A stretch of 24,983 bases of DNA from Bacteroidales bacterium (GTDB lineage: Bacteria; Bacteroidota; Bacteroidia; Bacteroidales; Bacteroidaceae): contig SFIS01000047.1 in NCBI GenBank assembly GCA_004555245.1, positions 1-24,983 on the forward strand. The letters run 5' to 3'. A program made the position numbers and the translations under genes. Each line of letters starts with the position of its first letter. The stretch's first letter is position 1. Below the pieces are notes generated by a model. That model was given only the letters and a program-made list of their open reading frames with translations, was not told the origin of the DNA and did no database searches. Positions 16,620 through 24,911 of the stretch are shown one piece after another.

Positions 16620-17114
16620 TCACGAGTTGACAATCTTCTCTTTCTGTGCCGACCCGTCGCTCAGTGCCGTTCCCAGGAGATGGATATACAGCACGTGCAT
16701 CGGATTGCCCTCCTTTGTCTTCACCTGTATCTCCTTCAGCTGGCAAGGCCTGTTGTTGATGTTGACGACACACATCCATTTGCCGTTGTGACGCTTCACT
16801 TTCATCGAGCGTTTCCTGTAGGCCGTGAGTTTCACCTCCACCTCGTTGTTCCCCTTGTTTATGACGTTGTATCCGTAGGCCATCTTGCGCTGGAAGAACG
16901 AGAGTTCGTTCTCGTGTCCGGGATTGTCCGTGTTGTTGTGCCAATAGACGTGTATGGGGTTCTTGATGTCGAGCAGGTTGTTTTTCTGGTTGACGTCATA
17001 GCACACCCAGTTCCGGTTGACACTGCGCGAGATATGGAAAAGCCGCTGTGCCGTAGCGTCGGGGGTTATTGACAGCATGATGATTGTGACGAGTGTTATG
17101 ATATGTCGCGCCAT
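16620..17114 (-). CDS. DUF4833-type secreted protein
   Basis: This 164-residue protein has a signal peptide (about 1-22, cleavage near TATA-Q). The mature part has motifs I associate with DUF4833: YDVNQKNNLLDIKNPIHVYW at about 39-58, an ELSFFQRKMAYGY segment and a C-terminal LYIHLLGTAL. It may be periplasmic; its function is unknown. The start at 17114 is chosen because it gives the signal peptide and lies just after a consensus promoter; longer starts would overlap that promoter. The MATE gene follows closely, so the two may be co-expressed. Confidence 0.8.
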   Translation of the reverse strand: MARHIITLVTIIMLSITPDATAQRLFHISRSVNRNWVCYDVNQKNNLLDIKNPIHVYWHNNTDNPGHENELSFFQRKMAYGYNVINKGNNEVEVKLTAYRKRSMKVKRHNGKWMCVVNINNRPCQLKEIQVKTKEGNPMHVLYIHLLGTALSDGSAQKEKIVNS

Positions 17115-17149
17115 GTCTTGTATTGTTGTAGAAATTATGAAAATCGGTG

Positions 17150-17181
17150 CAAAAGTATAAAAAAAGTATCTGATGTGCAAA
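17150..17181 (-). promoter_or_regulatory. Promoter of DUF4833-MATE
   Basis: On the minus strand TTTG at 17181-17178 and TACTTTTG at 17157-17150 are separated by 20 bases, an exact consensus match. The leader would be about 30 bases. It is divergent from, and close to, the yeiH-like promoter at 17200-17207. Confidence 0.75.
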
Positions 17182-17199
17182 TAAAGACAAAAAAATCCG

Positions 17200-17207
17200 T
17201 AATTTTG
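17200..17207 (+). promoter_or_regulatory. -7 element of the YeiH-family gene
   Basis: TAATTTTG is an exact -7 match about 60 bases before the start codon at 17268. The -33 position (about 17176-17179, TGCA) is poor and coincides with the -33 of the divergent DUF4833 promoter. Confidence 0.5.
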
Positions 17208-17267
17208 CACATCCTTTTGTCCCTCGAGAGGCGACAACCCAAACAAAAAGCATAAAACAGAAAAAAC

Positions 17268-18287
17268 ATGAAAGATTCTCTGAAAGGATTTCTCGTCATT
17301 GCCGCCCTGTCAGTAGCGGCATGGTACATCTCTCTGCTTCCGGCCGTGAAAGCCCTGTCGTTCAGCTCTCTCATCATCGGCATCCTTCTCGGAATGCTGT
17401 ATGCCAACACCCTCCGCCGGCGGCAGCCCTCGTCATGGGACGGCGGCATAAAGTTCTGTTCCAAGCGTATGCTCCGCTTGGGCATCATTCTTTACGGTTT
17501 CCGCCTTACGTTTCAGGATGTAGTTGCAGTAGGTCCCAAGGCAGTGCTCATCGACTGTATCGTTGTCGTTGTGACGCTCCTTCTCGGCGTGTGGTTGGGC
17601 AGGCGCCTCGGTCTCGACCGTGAGACTACGCTGATGACGAGCACGGGCTCAGCCATCTGCGGGGCCGCCGCCGTTCTCGGTGCCGAGCCTATTGCGAAGG
17701 GCAAGCCCCACCAGACTGCAGTGGCCGTAAGCACCGTTGTCATCTTCGGCACACTCTCCATGTTCCTCTACCCCATCATGTACCGCATGGGTCTGAGCGG
17801 GGTTCTTGACACACAGCAGATGGGTGTCTATACGGGTTCCACACTTCACGAGGTGGCCCATGTCGTAGGTGCGGGCAATGCCATGGGCAGCGAGATAGCC
17901 ACCGATTCGCTCATCGTAAAGATGGTGCGCGTGATGCTTCTTGTGCCCGTCCTGATCGCGATGTCGTGGCTGTTGTCCCGCCGCGGCGGGCCGGTGGCAG
18001 AGAAGCGCAGCATCAACGTGCCCTGGTTCGCCTTCATCTTCCTGCTGATGATAGCCGTAAACAGCGGTATGCATTCAGCCTTCGACGGCGAGGCATGGTT
18101 CGCAACGGCTCTGAAAGTGACGGAGGTTGTATCCACCTTCATGCTCACGCTTGCCATGACCGCCCTCGGCAGCGACACGTCTATCGACAAGTTCCGTCAG
18201 GCTGGCGCCAAGCCTTTCTTTCTCGCCGGTGCGCTGTATGTATGGCTTGTCGTCGGCGGCTTTGCCCTTGCCTATTTCCTCTGCTAA
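17268..18287 (+). CDS. YeiH-family putative sulfate exporter (PF03601)
   Basis: This 339-residue inner-membrane protein belongs to the UPF0324/YeiH family. It has about ten hydrophobic segments and the family motifs STGSAICGAAAV at 125-136 and YTGSTLHEVAHVVGAG at 188-203, the latter with a conserved His-Glu pair. Family members are annotated as putative sulfate exporters on limited evidence, so the substrate is uncertain. The start ATG follows an A-rich stretch and a -7 element. It is divergent from DUF4833-MATE and convergent with gltBD, and no sulfur-metabolism gene is adjacent. Confidence 0.92.
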   Translation: MKDSLKGFLVIAALSVAAWYISLLPAVKALSFSSLIIGILLGMLYANTLRRRQPSSWDGGIKFCSKRMLRLGIILYGFRLTFQDVVAVGPKAVLIDCIVVVVTLLLGVWLGRRLGLDRETTLMTSTGSAICGAAAVLGAEPIAKGKPHQTAVAVSTVVIFGTLSMFLYPIMYRMGLSGVLDTQQMGVYTGSTLHEVAHVVGAGNAMGSEIATDSLIVKMVRVMLLVPVLIAMSWLLSRRGGPVAEKRSINVPWFAFIFLLMIAVNSGMHSAFDGEAWFATALKVTEVVSTFMLTLAMTALGSDTSIDKFRQAGAKPFFLAGALYVWLVVGGFALAYFLC

Positions 18288-18299
18288 GGCAGGGGCACG

Positions 18300-18341
18300 A
18301 AAAAAGGCAGTGCTGTGACACGCCTGTCAGCAGCTACTGCC
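18300..18341 (-). terminator. Rho-independent terminator of gltBD
   Basis: The arms GGCAGT-GCTG-TGACA and TGTCA-GCAGC-TACTGCC (18306-18341) form about 15 bp with two single-base bulges and a 4-base loop. On the minus strand the stem is followed at once by six T (18305-18300). It lies about 85 bases past the gltD stop and 13 bases from the convergent YeiH-family stop. On the plus strand there is no U-tract after the stem. Confidence 0.8.
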
Positions 18342-18425
18342 ATACACTAAAAAGGGAAATGTAAGTTTCAAACAATTTTGCCCGTATTGCAGGCTTTCCT
18401 TGTCATGAGCAGATGCCGTCCGGCA

Positions 18426-19808
18426 TCACTTTGCGAGGAACGCCTGCACTTTTTTTGCCGTCTCGCGTCCGCTTGCCATGGCTCTGACGACGAGCGACGC
18501 TCCGTTTGCCGCGTCGCCTGCGACGAAGACGTTGTCGGCGAATTTAGGCTGCTGGGGTTTGAGGAAACCCATTGCGAGGAAGCATATCTCGCACTTTATC
18601 ACCTCGGGCTCTCCCGCCTCCACCATTATGGGGCGTCCGCCTTCGGGGTTGGGTTTCCAGTCGATGGGCTGCACGCGCACGCCGGTCAGCTTGCCGTCCT
18701 TGCCGAGGAACTCGAGCGAGTTGATGTTCCATCGTCTGGTGCATCCCTCCTCGTGCGACGACGTTGTCTTCAGCGTGCGTGGCCAGTTGGGCCACGGCGA
18801 GTTGGGGTCTTCGGGTCCTTCGACGGGTTTGGGCATAATCTCGATTTGCGTGACAGACTTGCATCCCTGCCGGTGTGACGTTCCGATGCAGTCAGAGCCG
18901 GTGTCACCGCCTCCGATGACGAGCACGTCCTTGCCTTTTGCCGTCACTCTGTCCGCCTTTGCGAACTCCATTCCGGCGAGCACCCTGTTCTGCTGTGCGA
19001 GGAGTTCGAGTGCGAGATGCACGCCCTTCAGTTCGCGTCCGGGGATGTTGAGGTCTCTTGCGGTCGGCGTACCCGTAGCGATGACGTATGCGTCGAATGC
19101 CTGTCCGAGGAGTGCGGCGATGTCTTCGCCCGTGACGATGTCCTTTCCTTCAGGCAGCGTGACGTCAACGCCGTATCTGAAGGTGATGCCTTCTTTCTCC
19201 ATCAGGTCGATGCGTCGGTCGATGATGAGCTTGTTGAGCTTGAAGTTCGGTATGCCGTATCTGAGCAGTCCGCCTGCCGCCTCGTTCTTGTCGAAGACGG
19301 TGACGGCGAAACCCTGTCTGTTCAGGCGGTTGGCGGCTACAAGTCCGGCGGGCCCGGCGCCAATGACGGCAACGGTCTTTCCGTTGCGTTCGTATGTCTG
19401 CGGCATGATATATTTTTCTCTCCATGCCGCCTCGGTGATGGCACACTCGTCTTCACGGTTGGTGACGGGCTCGTGGTTGGTGAGGTTGAGTACACACGAT
19501 TTCTCGCATAGTGCGGGACAGATGCGTCCGGTGAACTCGGGGAAGTCGTTCGTGTCTGTCAGTCTCTGGTAGGCGAGTTTCCAGTCGCCCTTGTAGAGGG
19601 CGTCGTTCCACTCGGGCGGCTTGTTTCCGAGGGGGCACGCCCAGTGGCAGAAGGGCACTCCGCAGTCCATGCATCGCGAGGCCTGCTCGCGCCGGTCGTG
19701 GGTGTTGAGTGTCTGCTCCACCTCGCTGAAGTCTTTCACACGGTCATGAATAGGTCTGTAGCCGGCTTCCACGCGCGGCACAGTAAGAAATGCTTTTGGA
19801 TTTCCCAT
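18426..19808 (-). CDS. gltD: Glutamate synthase small (beta) subunit
   Basis: This 460-residue FAD protein takes electrons from NADPH and passes them through iron-sulfur clusters to GltB for glutamate synthesis. The N-terminal cluster region has Cys46, 49, 54 and 58 (CMDCGVPFCHWAC) and Cys97, 101 and 105 (CPALCEKSC). The FAD-binding loop is GAGPAGL at 150-156 and the NADPH-binding loop is GGGDTG at 299-304. A C-terminal FAD segment VFVAGDAANGASLVVRAM completes the fold. The start at 19808 (MGNPKAFLTV) is typical, and upstream codons are not family-like. It lies 37 bases after gltB, so the subunits are co-transcribed. Confidence 0.97.
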   Translation of the reverse strand: MGNPKAFLTVPRVEAGYRPIHDRVKDFSEVEQTLNTHDRREQASRCMDCGVPFCHWACPLGNKPPEWNDALYKGDWKLAYQRLTDTNDFPEFTGRICPALCEKSCVLNLTNHEPVTNREDECAITEAAWREKYIMPQTYERNGKTVAVIGAGPAGLVAANRLNRQGFAVTVFDKNEAAGGLLRYGIPNFKLNKLIIDRRIDLMEKEGITFRYGVDVTLPEGKDIVTGEDIAALLGQAFDAYVIATGTPTARDLNIPGRELKGVHLALELLAQQNRVLAGMEFAKADRVTAKGKDVLVIGGGDTGSDCIGTSHRQGCKSVTQIEIMPKPVEGPEDPNSPWPNWPRTLKTTSSHEEGCTRRWNINSLEFLGKDGKLTGVRVQPIDWKPNPEGGRPIMVEAGEPEVIKCEICFLAMGFLKPQQPKFADNVFVAGDAANGASLVVRAMASGRETAKKVQAFLAK

Positions 19809-19845
19809 AGTTGTTGTTCCTGTATTTTGTTTGAGGTGGATGTTA

Positions 19846-22800
19846 TCAGTTGTTGATGAGCTGCATATTCGCAATCTTCTCCTGCAGTTGCTTCATCTTC
19901 TCCTCCTGCAGCACGCGCTTGTACTCGATAGGCACAATCTGTATAAAATCCTCGACATAGCGGTTCCAGTCGTCGAGCATCTTGCGTGCGAGGGCAGATC
20001 CGGTATAGAGATAGTGTTGTCTGATGAGTTCGTGCAGCTCTTTTCTGCTCGACGCCTCTTCGACAAGGTTTATCTCCACCTGGTCCATGTTGCAGAAGTA
20101 GTCGAAGTTGTGGTTCTTGTCCCAGACGTACGCCACGCCGCCCGACATGCCGGCAGCGAAGTTCCGTCCCGTCTCTCCGAGCACTACGACACGTCCTCCG
20201 GTCATATACTCGCAGCAGTGGTCTCCGGCGCCTTCTATGACGGCTATGGCTCCGGAGTTTCTCACTCCGAAACGTTCGCCTACACGTCCGTTGACATACA
20301 GCTCGCCTGCGGTGGCTCCGTAGAGGCCGGTGTTGCCGGCGATGATGTTGTCTTCTGCGACGAAGTCCTGGCTTGAGCGTGCCGGCGGGAGGATGGAGAT
20401 GCGTCCGCCGGAGAGGCCTTTTCCGAAGTAGTCGTTAGCCTCGCCCTCGAGTTTCAGGTTCACGCCGCGTACGGCGAAAGCTCCGAACGACTGTCCTGCC
20501 GAGCCCTTGAACTTGATGTTGACGGTGGAATCGGGCAGCCCCTCCTCGCCGTATTTCTTCGCTATGACGCCCGAGAGCATTGTCGCTACGGCACGGTCGG
20601 TGTTCTTTATCGCATAGTCGAGGTTTATCTCCTCCTTTGTCTCTATCGCCTTCTCGCACGCCTTGATGATGTCAAGGTCTTTCACGCCCTCCACTTTCGT
20701 GAATGCGCCGCGGTCCCAGTAGAGCGGCTTGTCGGTCGGGGTCTGGTAGAGCAGGCGCGAGAAGTCTATCGTTGCCTGCTTCGAGTTGGGGTCAACGGGC
20801 ATCACCTCGATGAGGTCGGTGCGTCCGATGATTTCCTTCAGCGAGTGTACGCCCATCTCAGAGAGATACTCTCTCACCTCCTCTGCGAGGAAGGTGAAGA
20901 AATTGACGACATACTCGTAGTGTCCGCGGAACTTCGCCCTGAGACGTTCGTCCTGCGTAGCCACACCCACGGGGCATGTGTTGGTGTTGCACTTGCGCAT
21001 CATGAGACATCCGAGGACGATGAGCGGCAGCGTGCCGAACGAGAACTCGTCTGCCCCGAGCATCGCCATGATGATGACGTCGCGCGCCGTCTTCAGCTGT
21101 CCGTCGGTCTGCAGGCGCACCTGGTTGCGCAGCCCGTTGAGGACGAGTGTCTGCTGTGTCTCCGCCAGTCCTATCTCGGGCGAGATGCCGGCAAAGCGCA
21201 TAGAGCTTGCGGGCGATGCTCCCGTGCCGCCTTCGGCGCCGGAGATGACAATGAGGTCGGCCTTCGCCTTTGCCACGCCGGCAGCGATGGTGCCCACGCC
21301 GCTCTCAGCGACGAGCTTCACGGAGACAGCCGCAGTAGGGTTGACGTTCTTCAGGTCGAAGATGAGCTGCGCCAGGTCCTCGATAGAGTAGATGTCGTGG
21401 TGGGGCGGCGGCGAGATGAGCGTGATGCCGGGTATGGCGTTACGTGTCTTCGCGATAATCTTGTTAACCTTGAAGCCCGGCAGCTGTCCGCCTTCGCCCG
21501 GCTTCGCGCCCTGCGCCACCTTGATCTGTATCTCTTCTGCATTGACGAGATACTCTGTCGTGACGCCGAAGCGCCCGGAAGCTATCTGCTTCGTCTTCGA
21601 CGAGAGGCTGATGCCGTCAACGGTGGCTTTGTAGCGTGCGTTGTCCTCGCCGCCCTCGCCCGTGTTGCTGCGCGCGCCGAGCTTGTTCATGGCGAGAGCG
21701 AGCGCCTCGTGCGCCTCGATGGAGAGCGCGCCGAACGACATGGCTCCCGTGACGAAATGCTTCACGATGCTCTCTACGGGCTCCACCTCGTCGAGCGGTG
21801 TCGGCACGGCGGCCTTACGGAAGCCGAAGAAGTCGCGGATGAAGATAGGACGCTCCTTACGGTCAACAGACGCAGCCCACTCCTTGAACTTCTTGTACGA
21901 GCCGAGGCGTGTCGCAATCTGCAGGTTGGCGATGGTCTCTGGGTTCCACGCATGGTCGATGCCGTCCTTGCGGTAGTTGAAAAGGCCCGTGTTGTGGAGG
22001 AACGTGTCGTTCACGCCGGCAGCATATCCCTCGTCGTGCAGGCGGATGGCGTCGCGTGCGATGTCGCGGAGGCCGATGCCGCCGATGGTGGACACCTCCG
22101 TCCCGAAATATCTCTTCAGCAGGTCTTCGCTGACACCGATAGCCTCGAAAATCTTCGCGCCGCGGTAGGAGCGTATCGTAGAGATGCCCATCTTCGACAT
22201 TATCTTCTTCAAGCCCTTATCGACAGCCTTAATGTAGTTTGCCTCGGCGGTGGCATACTCCTCCTGTATCTTGTGCCTCTTCACCAGGTCGTCGAGGATG
22301 GCGAAGGTCATGTACGGGTTGATGGCTGACGCGCCGTAGCCGAGAAGCAGCGCGGCGTGCATCACCTCGCGTATCTCGCCCGATTCGACGATGAGCGCAG
22401 TCTGCACACGCTTCTGCACGGAGATGAGGTAGTGGTGGACGGCACTGACGGCGAGCAACGACGGAATGGCGGCGTGCGTCTCGTCGATGTCGCGGTCGGA
22501 GAGGATGATGTAGTTCACCCCATCGTCCACGCTCTCCTCTGCCTTCTTGCACAACTCGTCGAGAGCAGAGCGCAGCCCGGCAGCCCCCTTGCTGATTTCA
22601 AACAGCATGGGCAGCTTCTGCGTCTTGAAGCCCTTGTAGCGGATGTTGCAGAGGATGTCGAGCTGCGTGTTGGTCAGCACAGGCTGCGGCAGGCGAACCA
22701 TCTTGCAGTTGGATTCGTCGGGCGTGAGGATGTTTGTGCCCACCGCACCGATATATTCCGTCAGCGACATCACCAGCTCCTCGCGGATGGGGTCGATGGC

Positions 22801-24336
22801 AGGGTTGGTGACCTGCGCAAACTGCTGGCGGAAATAGTTGAAGAAAATCTGCGGCCTGTCAGAGATGACAGCCAGAGGGGTGTCGTTGCCCATGGCAGCG
22901 ACAGGCTCCTGACCGTTGGTACACATCGGCACGATGGTCTTGTCGATGTCTTCCTGGCCGAAGCCGAAAATTCTGAGTTTGCGTTCGTAGTTGTTGACAG
23001 CATTGTCCACCTTACGCCCCGACTTCAGCTTCTCGAGCTGGATGCGGTTCGTGGAGAGCCACTGGCGGTAAGGATGTTCTGCGGCGAGGCGTTCCTTTAT
23101 CTCGCCGTCGTAGTATATCTTGCCTTCCTGAGTGTCGATGAGGAGAATCTTGCCCGGCTGCAGACGGCCCTTGGCCACCACGTCAGACGGCTCGAAGTCC
23201 ATCACGCCCACTTCTGACGCCACTACCATCATACCTTTCTTCGTGATGGTGTAGCGCGACGGGCGCAGACCGTTGCGGTCGAGCATGCCGCCGGCAAAGC
23301 GGCCGTCGGAGAACATCAGCGCAGCGGGACCGTCCCACGGCTCCATGAGGATGGAGTAGTATTCGTAGAATGCCTTCAGATCCTCCGAAATAGGGTTCTT
23401 GTCGTTGAACGATTCGGGCACGAGGATAGCCATCGCCTGTGGCAACGACATCCCGGACATGACGAGAAACTCGAAGACATTGTCCAACGAAGCCGAGTCA
23501 GACATGTCATCCTGAAGTATAGGGCGTATCTCCCTGATGTCGCCAAGGGCGGCAGACGACAGCACAGACTCGCGGGCCTGCATCCAGCCGCGGTTGCCGC
23601 GGACAGTGTTGATCTCACCGTTGTGGCAGATGAAACGGAACGGCTGCGCCAGCTTCCACTTCGGGAAGGTGTTGGTGGAGAAACGGGAGTGTACCAGTGC
23701 CAGACCCGACGTGAAATAGTTGTTAGACAAATCAGGGAAGAAACGGCGCAGCTGGCCCGAAGTCAGCATGCCCTTGTATATGATGTCCTTGTTAGAGAGC
23801 GAACAAATGTAGAAGTCCTCGTCGTCGATACGGTTCTCTATCTTCTTGCGTACCTTATATAAAATACGGTCGAAAACCGGCACGTCGCTGTCCGCCACAC
23901 CGGTGATGAACACCTGCTTGATGTCGGGCTGCACCTCGCGCGCTCCCACACCGGGCACATCGGCATTCACCGGCACATTGCGCAGATGCATTAGCGAGAG
24001 CCCCACACGCTCAATCTCCTCTATCATGATAGAGAGAATCTCGCTCTGGCGCTTCGCATCCTTAGGCAGGAACACCAGTCCCGTGCCGTATTTCCCCTTC
24101 TCGGGCACCGGAATGCCCTGCAGCAGAATGAACTCGTGGGGTATCTGCAGGAGAATGCCCGCACCGTCGCCTGTCTTGTCGCGTGTCTCCGCTCCGCGGT
24201 GCTCCATGTTCTCAAGCACACGAAGGGCGTTGTCAACAAGGTCATGGCTCTTGTTGCCGTGGATGTTCACCACCATGCCGACACCACAAGCATCATGCTC
24301 GTAGCTCGCATTGTATAATCCATTTCCCTTTTTCAT
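19846..24336 (-). CDS. gltB: Glutamate synthase large (alpha) subunit
   Basis: This 1496-residue enzyme hydrolyses glutamine and transfers the ammonia to 2-oxoglutarate on FMN, giving glutamate. The class II glutaminase nucleophile is Cys17 in HDACGVGM; the preceding residues are a propeptide normally cleaved off. The central linker and FMN/synthase domain follow, including GEGGEDNARY and SGAEGGTGASP. The 3Fe-4S cluster ligands are Cys1110, Cys1116 and Cys1121 (CLMMRKCNTNTCPVG). The C-terminal beta-helix carries repeated G-x-x-G-x-x-x-G blocks. Length is normal for bacterial GltB. The start at 24336 is preferred to the open codons up to 24384 because those overlap the promoter. Confidence 0.98.
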   Translation of the reverse strand: MKKGNGLYNASYEHDACGVGMVVNIHGNKSHDLVDNALRVLENMEHRGAETRDKTGDGAGILLQIPHEFILLQGIPVPEKGKYGTGLVFLPKDAKRQSEILSIMIEEIERVGLSLMHLRNVPVNADVPGVGAREVQPDIKQVFITGVADSDVPVFDRILYKVRKKIENRIDDEDFYICSLSNKDIIYKGMLTSGQLRRFFPDLSNNYFTSGLALVHSRFSTNTFPKWKLAQPFRFICHNGEINTVRGNRGWMQARESVLSSAALGDIREIRPILQDDMSDSASLDNVFEFLVMSGMSLPQAMAILVPESFNDKNPISEDLKAFYEYYSILMEPWDGPAALMFSDGRFAGGMLDRNGLRPSRYTITKKGMMVVASEVGVMDFEPSDVVAKGRLQPGKILLIDTQEGKIYYDGEIKERLAAEHPYRQWLSTNRIQLEKLKSGRKVDNAVNNYERKLRIFGFGQEDIDKTIVPMCTNGQEPVAAMGNDTPLAVISDRPQIFFNYFRQQFAQVTNPAIDPIREELVMSLTEYIGAVGTNILTPDESNCKMVRLPQPVLTNTQLDILCNIRYKGFKTQKLPMLFEISKGAAGLRSALDELCKKAEESVDDGVNYIILSDRDIDETHAAIPSLLAVSAVHHYLISVQKRVQTALIVESGEIREVMHAALLLGYGASAINPYMTFAILDDLVKRHKIQEEYATAEANYIKAVDKGLKKIMSKMGISTIRSYRGAKIFEAIGVSEDLLKRYFGTEVSTIGGIGLRDIARDAIRLHDEGYAAGVNDTFLHNTGLFNYRKDGIDHAWNPETIANLQIATRLGSYKKFKEWAASVDRKERPIFIRDFFGFRKAAVPTPLDEVEPVESIVKHFVTGAMSFGALSIEAHEALALAMNKLGARSNTGEGGEDNARYKATVDGISLSSKTKQIASGRFGVTTEYLVNAEEIQIKVAQGAKPGEGGQLPGFKVNKIIAKTRNAIPGITLISPPPHHDIYSIEDLAQLIFDLKNVNPTAAVSVKLVAESGVGTIAAGVAKAKADLIVISGAEGGTGASPASSMRFAGISPEIGLAETQQTLVLNGLRNQVRLQTDGQLKTARDVIIMAMLGADEFSFGTLPLIVLGCLMMRKCNTNTCPVGVATQDERLRAKFRGHYEYVVNFFTFLAEEVREYLSEMGVHSLKEIIGRTDLIEVMPVDPNSKQATIDFSRLLYQTPTDKPLYWDRGAFTKVEGVKDLDIIKACEKAIETKEEINLDYAIKNTDRAVATMLSGVIAKKYGEEGLPDSTVNIKFKGSAGQSFGAFAVRGVNLKLEGEANDYFGKGLSGGRISILPPARSSQDFVAEDNIIAGNTGLYGATAGELYVNGRVGERFGVRNSGAIAVIEGAGDHCCEYMTGGRVVVLGETGRNFAAGMSGGVAYVWDKNHNFDYFCNMDQVEINLVEEASSRKELHELIRQHYLYTGSALARKMLDDWNRYVEDFIQIVPIEYKRVLQEEKMKQLQEKIANMQLINN

Positions 24337-24381
24337 AATGTATTTGTTTCTAAATCTGATATTATCCTTACAAAACGTCTG

Positions 24382-24413
24382 CAAAATTACATATTTTCTT
24401 TCATATTGTCAAA
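24382..24413 (-). promoter_or_regulatory. Promoter of gltBD
   Basis: On the minus strand TTTG at 24413-24410 and TAATTTTG at 24389-24382 are separated by 20 bases, an exact Bacteroidota consensus. Transcription would begin near 24375 and give a leader of about 40 bases. This decides the gltB start in favour of 24336. No obvious operator palindrome is seen next to it. Confidence 0.8.
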
Positions 24414-24712
24414 CATAACACACGTCTTTCTCACTACTAATTTTCCACGGCATACAGCACATTTACAAAAAGTGCATATTCTCCCATATTCTCCTTTCGT
24501 TCTGTAAGCAGAAAAGTGGCATTCCCTTACACTTTGAATGTTTGTTGCTTTATGTCAAGACAACAGCACGTCTGCCTGAACGCTTATGCACATACATTCC
24601 CGCCGACGGTAGGCAAGTATGAGTTGTTAACTATGGTGTACTGTTTGATGTACCCAAAATGGAACTGTTCCTGTTTTACTCTGACTACTTGTTCGCAGAA
24701 AATATATTGACC
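24414..24712. other. Gene-free stretch upstream of gltB
   Basis: No gene is supported. Short open frames on both strands (about 64-74 codons) run into the palindromic repeats to the right and have no recognisable motif or signal. The first 100 bases are AT-rich and could hold control sites for gltBD. I see no tRNA-like or riboswitch-like structure. Confidence 0.5.
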
Positions 24713-24856
24713 AGCACGCGCTGTAAGCGCAGAAGTACATAGCCCAGGGTAGAGCGCAGCGGCACCCTGGGTGGAATTCGGTATTGTCCATGCGCGCTGT
24801 AAGCGCAAAAGCGTTAAATATCCTGATGGTATCTACGCTTTTGCGCTTTCAGCGCG
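24713..24856. repeat. REP-like palindrome cluster
   Basis: The cluster has three GCGCT-nnn-AGCGC hairpins: 24718-24730 (loop GTA), 24794-24806 (loop GTA) and 24843-24855 (loop TTC). A CCCAGGGT/ACCCTGGG hairpin at 24743-24771 lies among them. The second and third hairpins are arms of a larger inverted repeat, 24793-24815 against 24834-24856, with about one mismatch. The small hairpins share the T-GTA-A centre of the left-edge 55-bp repeat (GCCT-GTA-AGGC). They resemble REP/BIME-type extragenic repeats. Confidence 0.75.
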
Positions 24857-24900
24857 ACAATTACAAACATGAACTTCAGAATTTGGATATTCAATTTTTG
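24851..24900 (+). repeat. 50-bp long-range direct repeat, right copy
   Basis: It matches 111-160 at 49 of 50 positions, in the same orientation. Its left end overlaps the last arm of the palindrome cluster (AGCGCGAC), so the repeat joins a REP-like hairpin to an AT-rich promoter-like segment. The single difference, T at 24884, creates TTTG. Confidence 0.85.
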
Positions 24901-24911
24901 CTTTAATTTTG
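24882..24911 (+). promoter_or_regulatory. Promoter-like element reading out of the window
   Basis: TTTG at 24882-24885 and TAATTTTG at 24904-24911 are separated by 18 bases, close to the Bacteroidota -33/-7 spacing. The -33 lies inside the 50-bp repeat and the -7 just outside it. It would drive a gene to the right of the window, which cannot be seen here. Confidence 0.55.

Noticed and set aside
16567..16944. N-terminal extension of the MATE protein to 16944
   Set aside because: The added 126 residues are polar and unlike MATE proteins, and they are antisense to the DUF4833 gene. The ATG at 16566 gives the normal family start.
20845..22329. 494-codon open frame on the plus strand inside gltB
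   Set aside because: It is antisense to a clearly conserved gene. The open frame follows from the GC-biased codon use of gltB, and the protein has no recognisable motif. Similar shadows lie opposite susC (4568-5509, 6341-7114), rnc and gltD.
24337..24384. GltB start at 24384
   Set aside because: The -7 box lies at 24382-24389, so those codons would be at or upstream of the transcription start. The ATG at 24336 gives a normal GltB propeptide.
24516..24808. Short open frames on both strands near the right edge
   Set aside because: They run through palindromic repeats, overlap each other and resemble no known protein.
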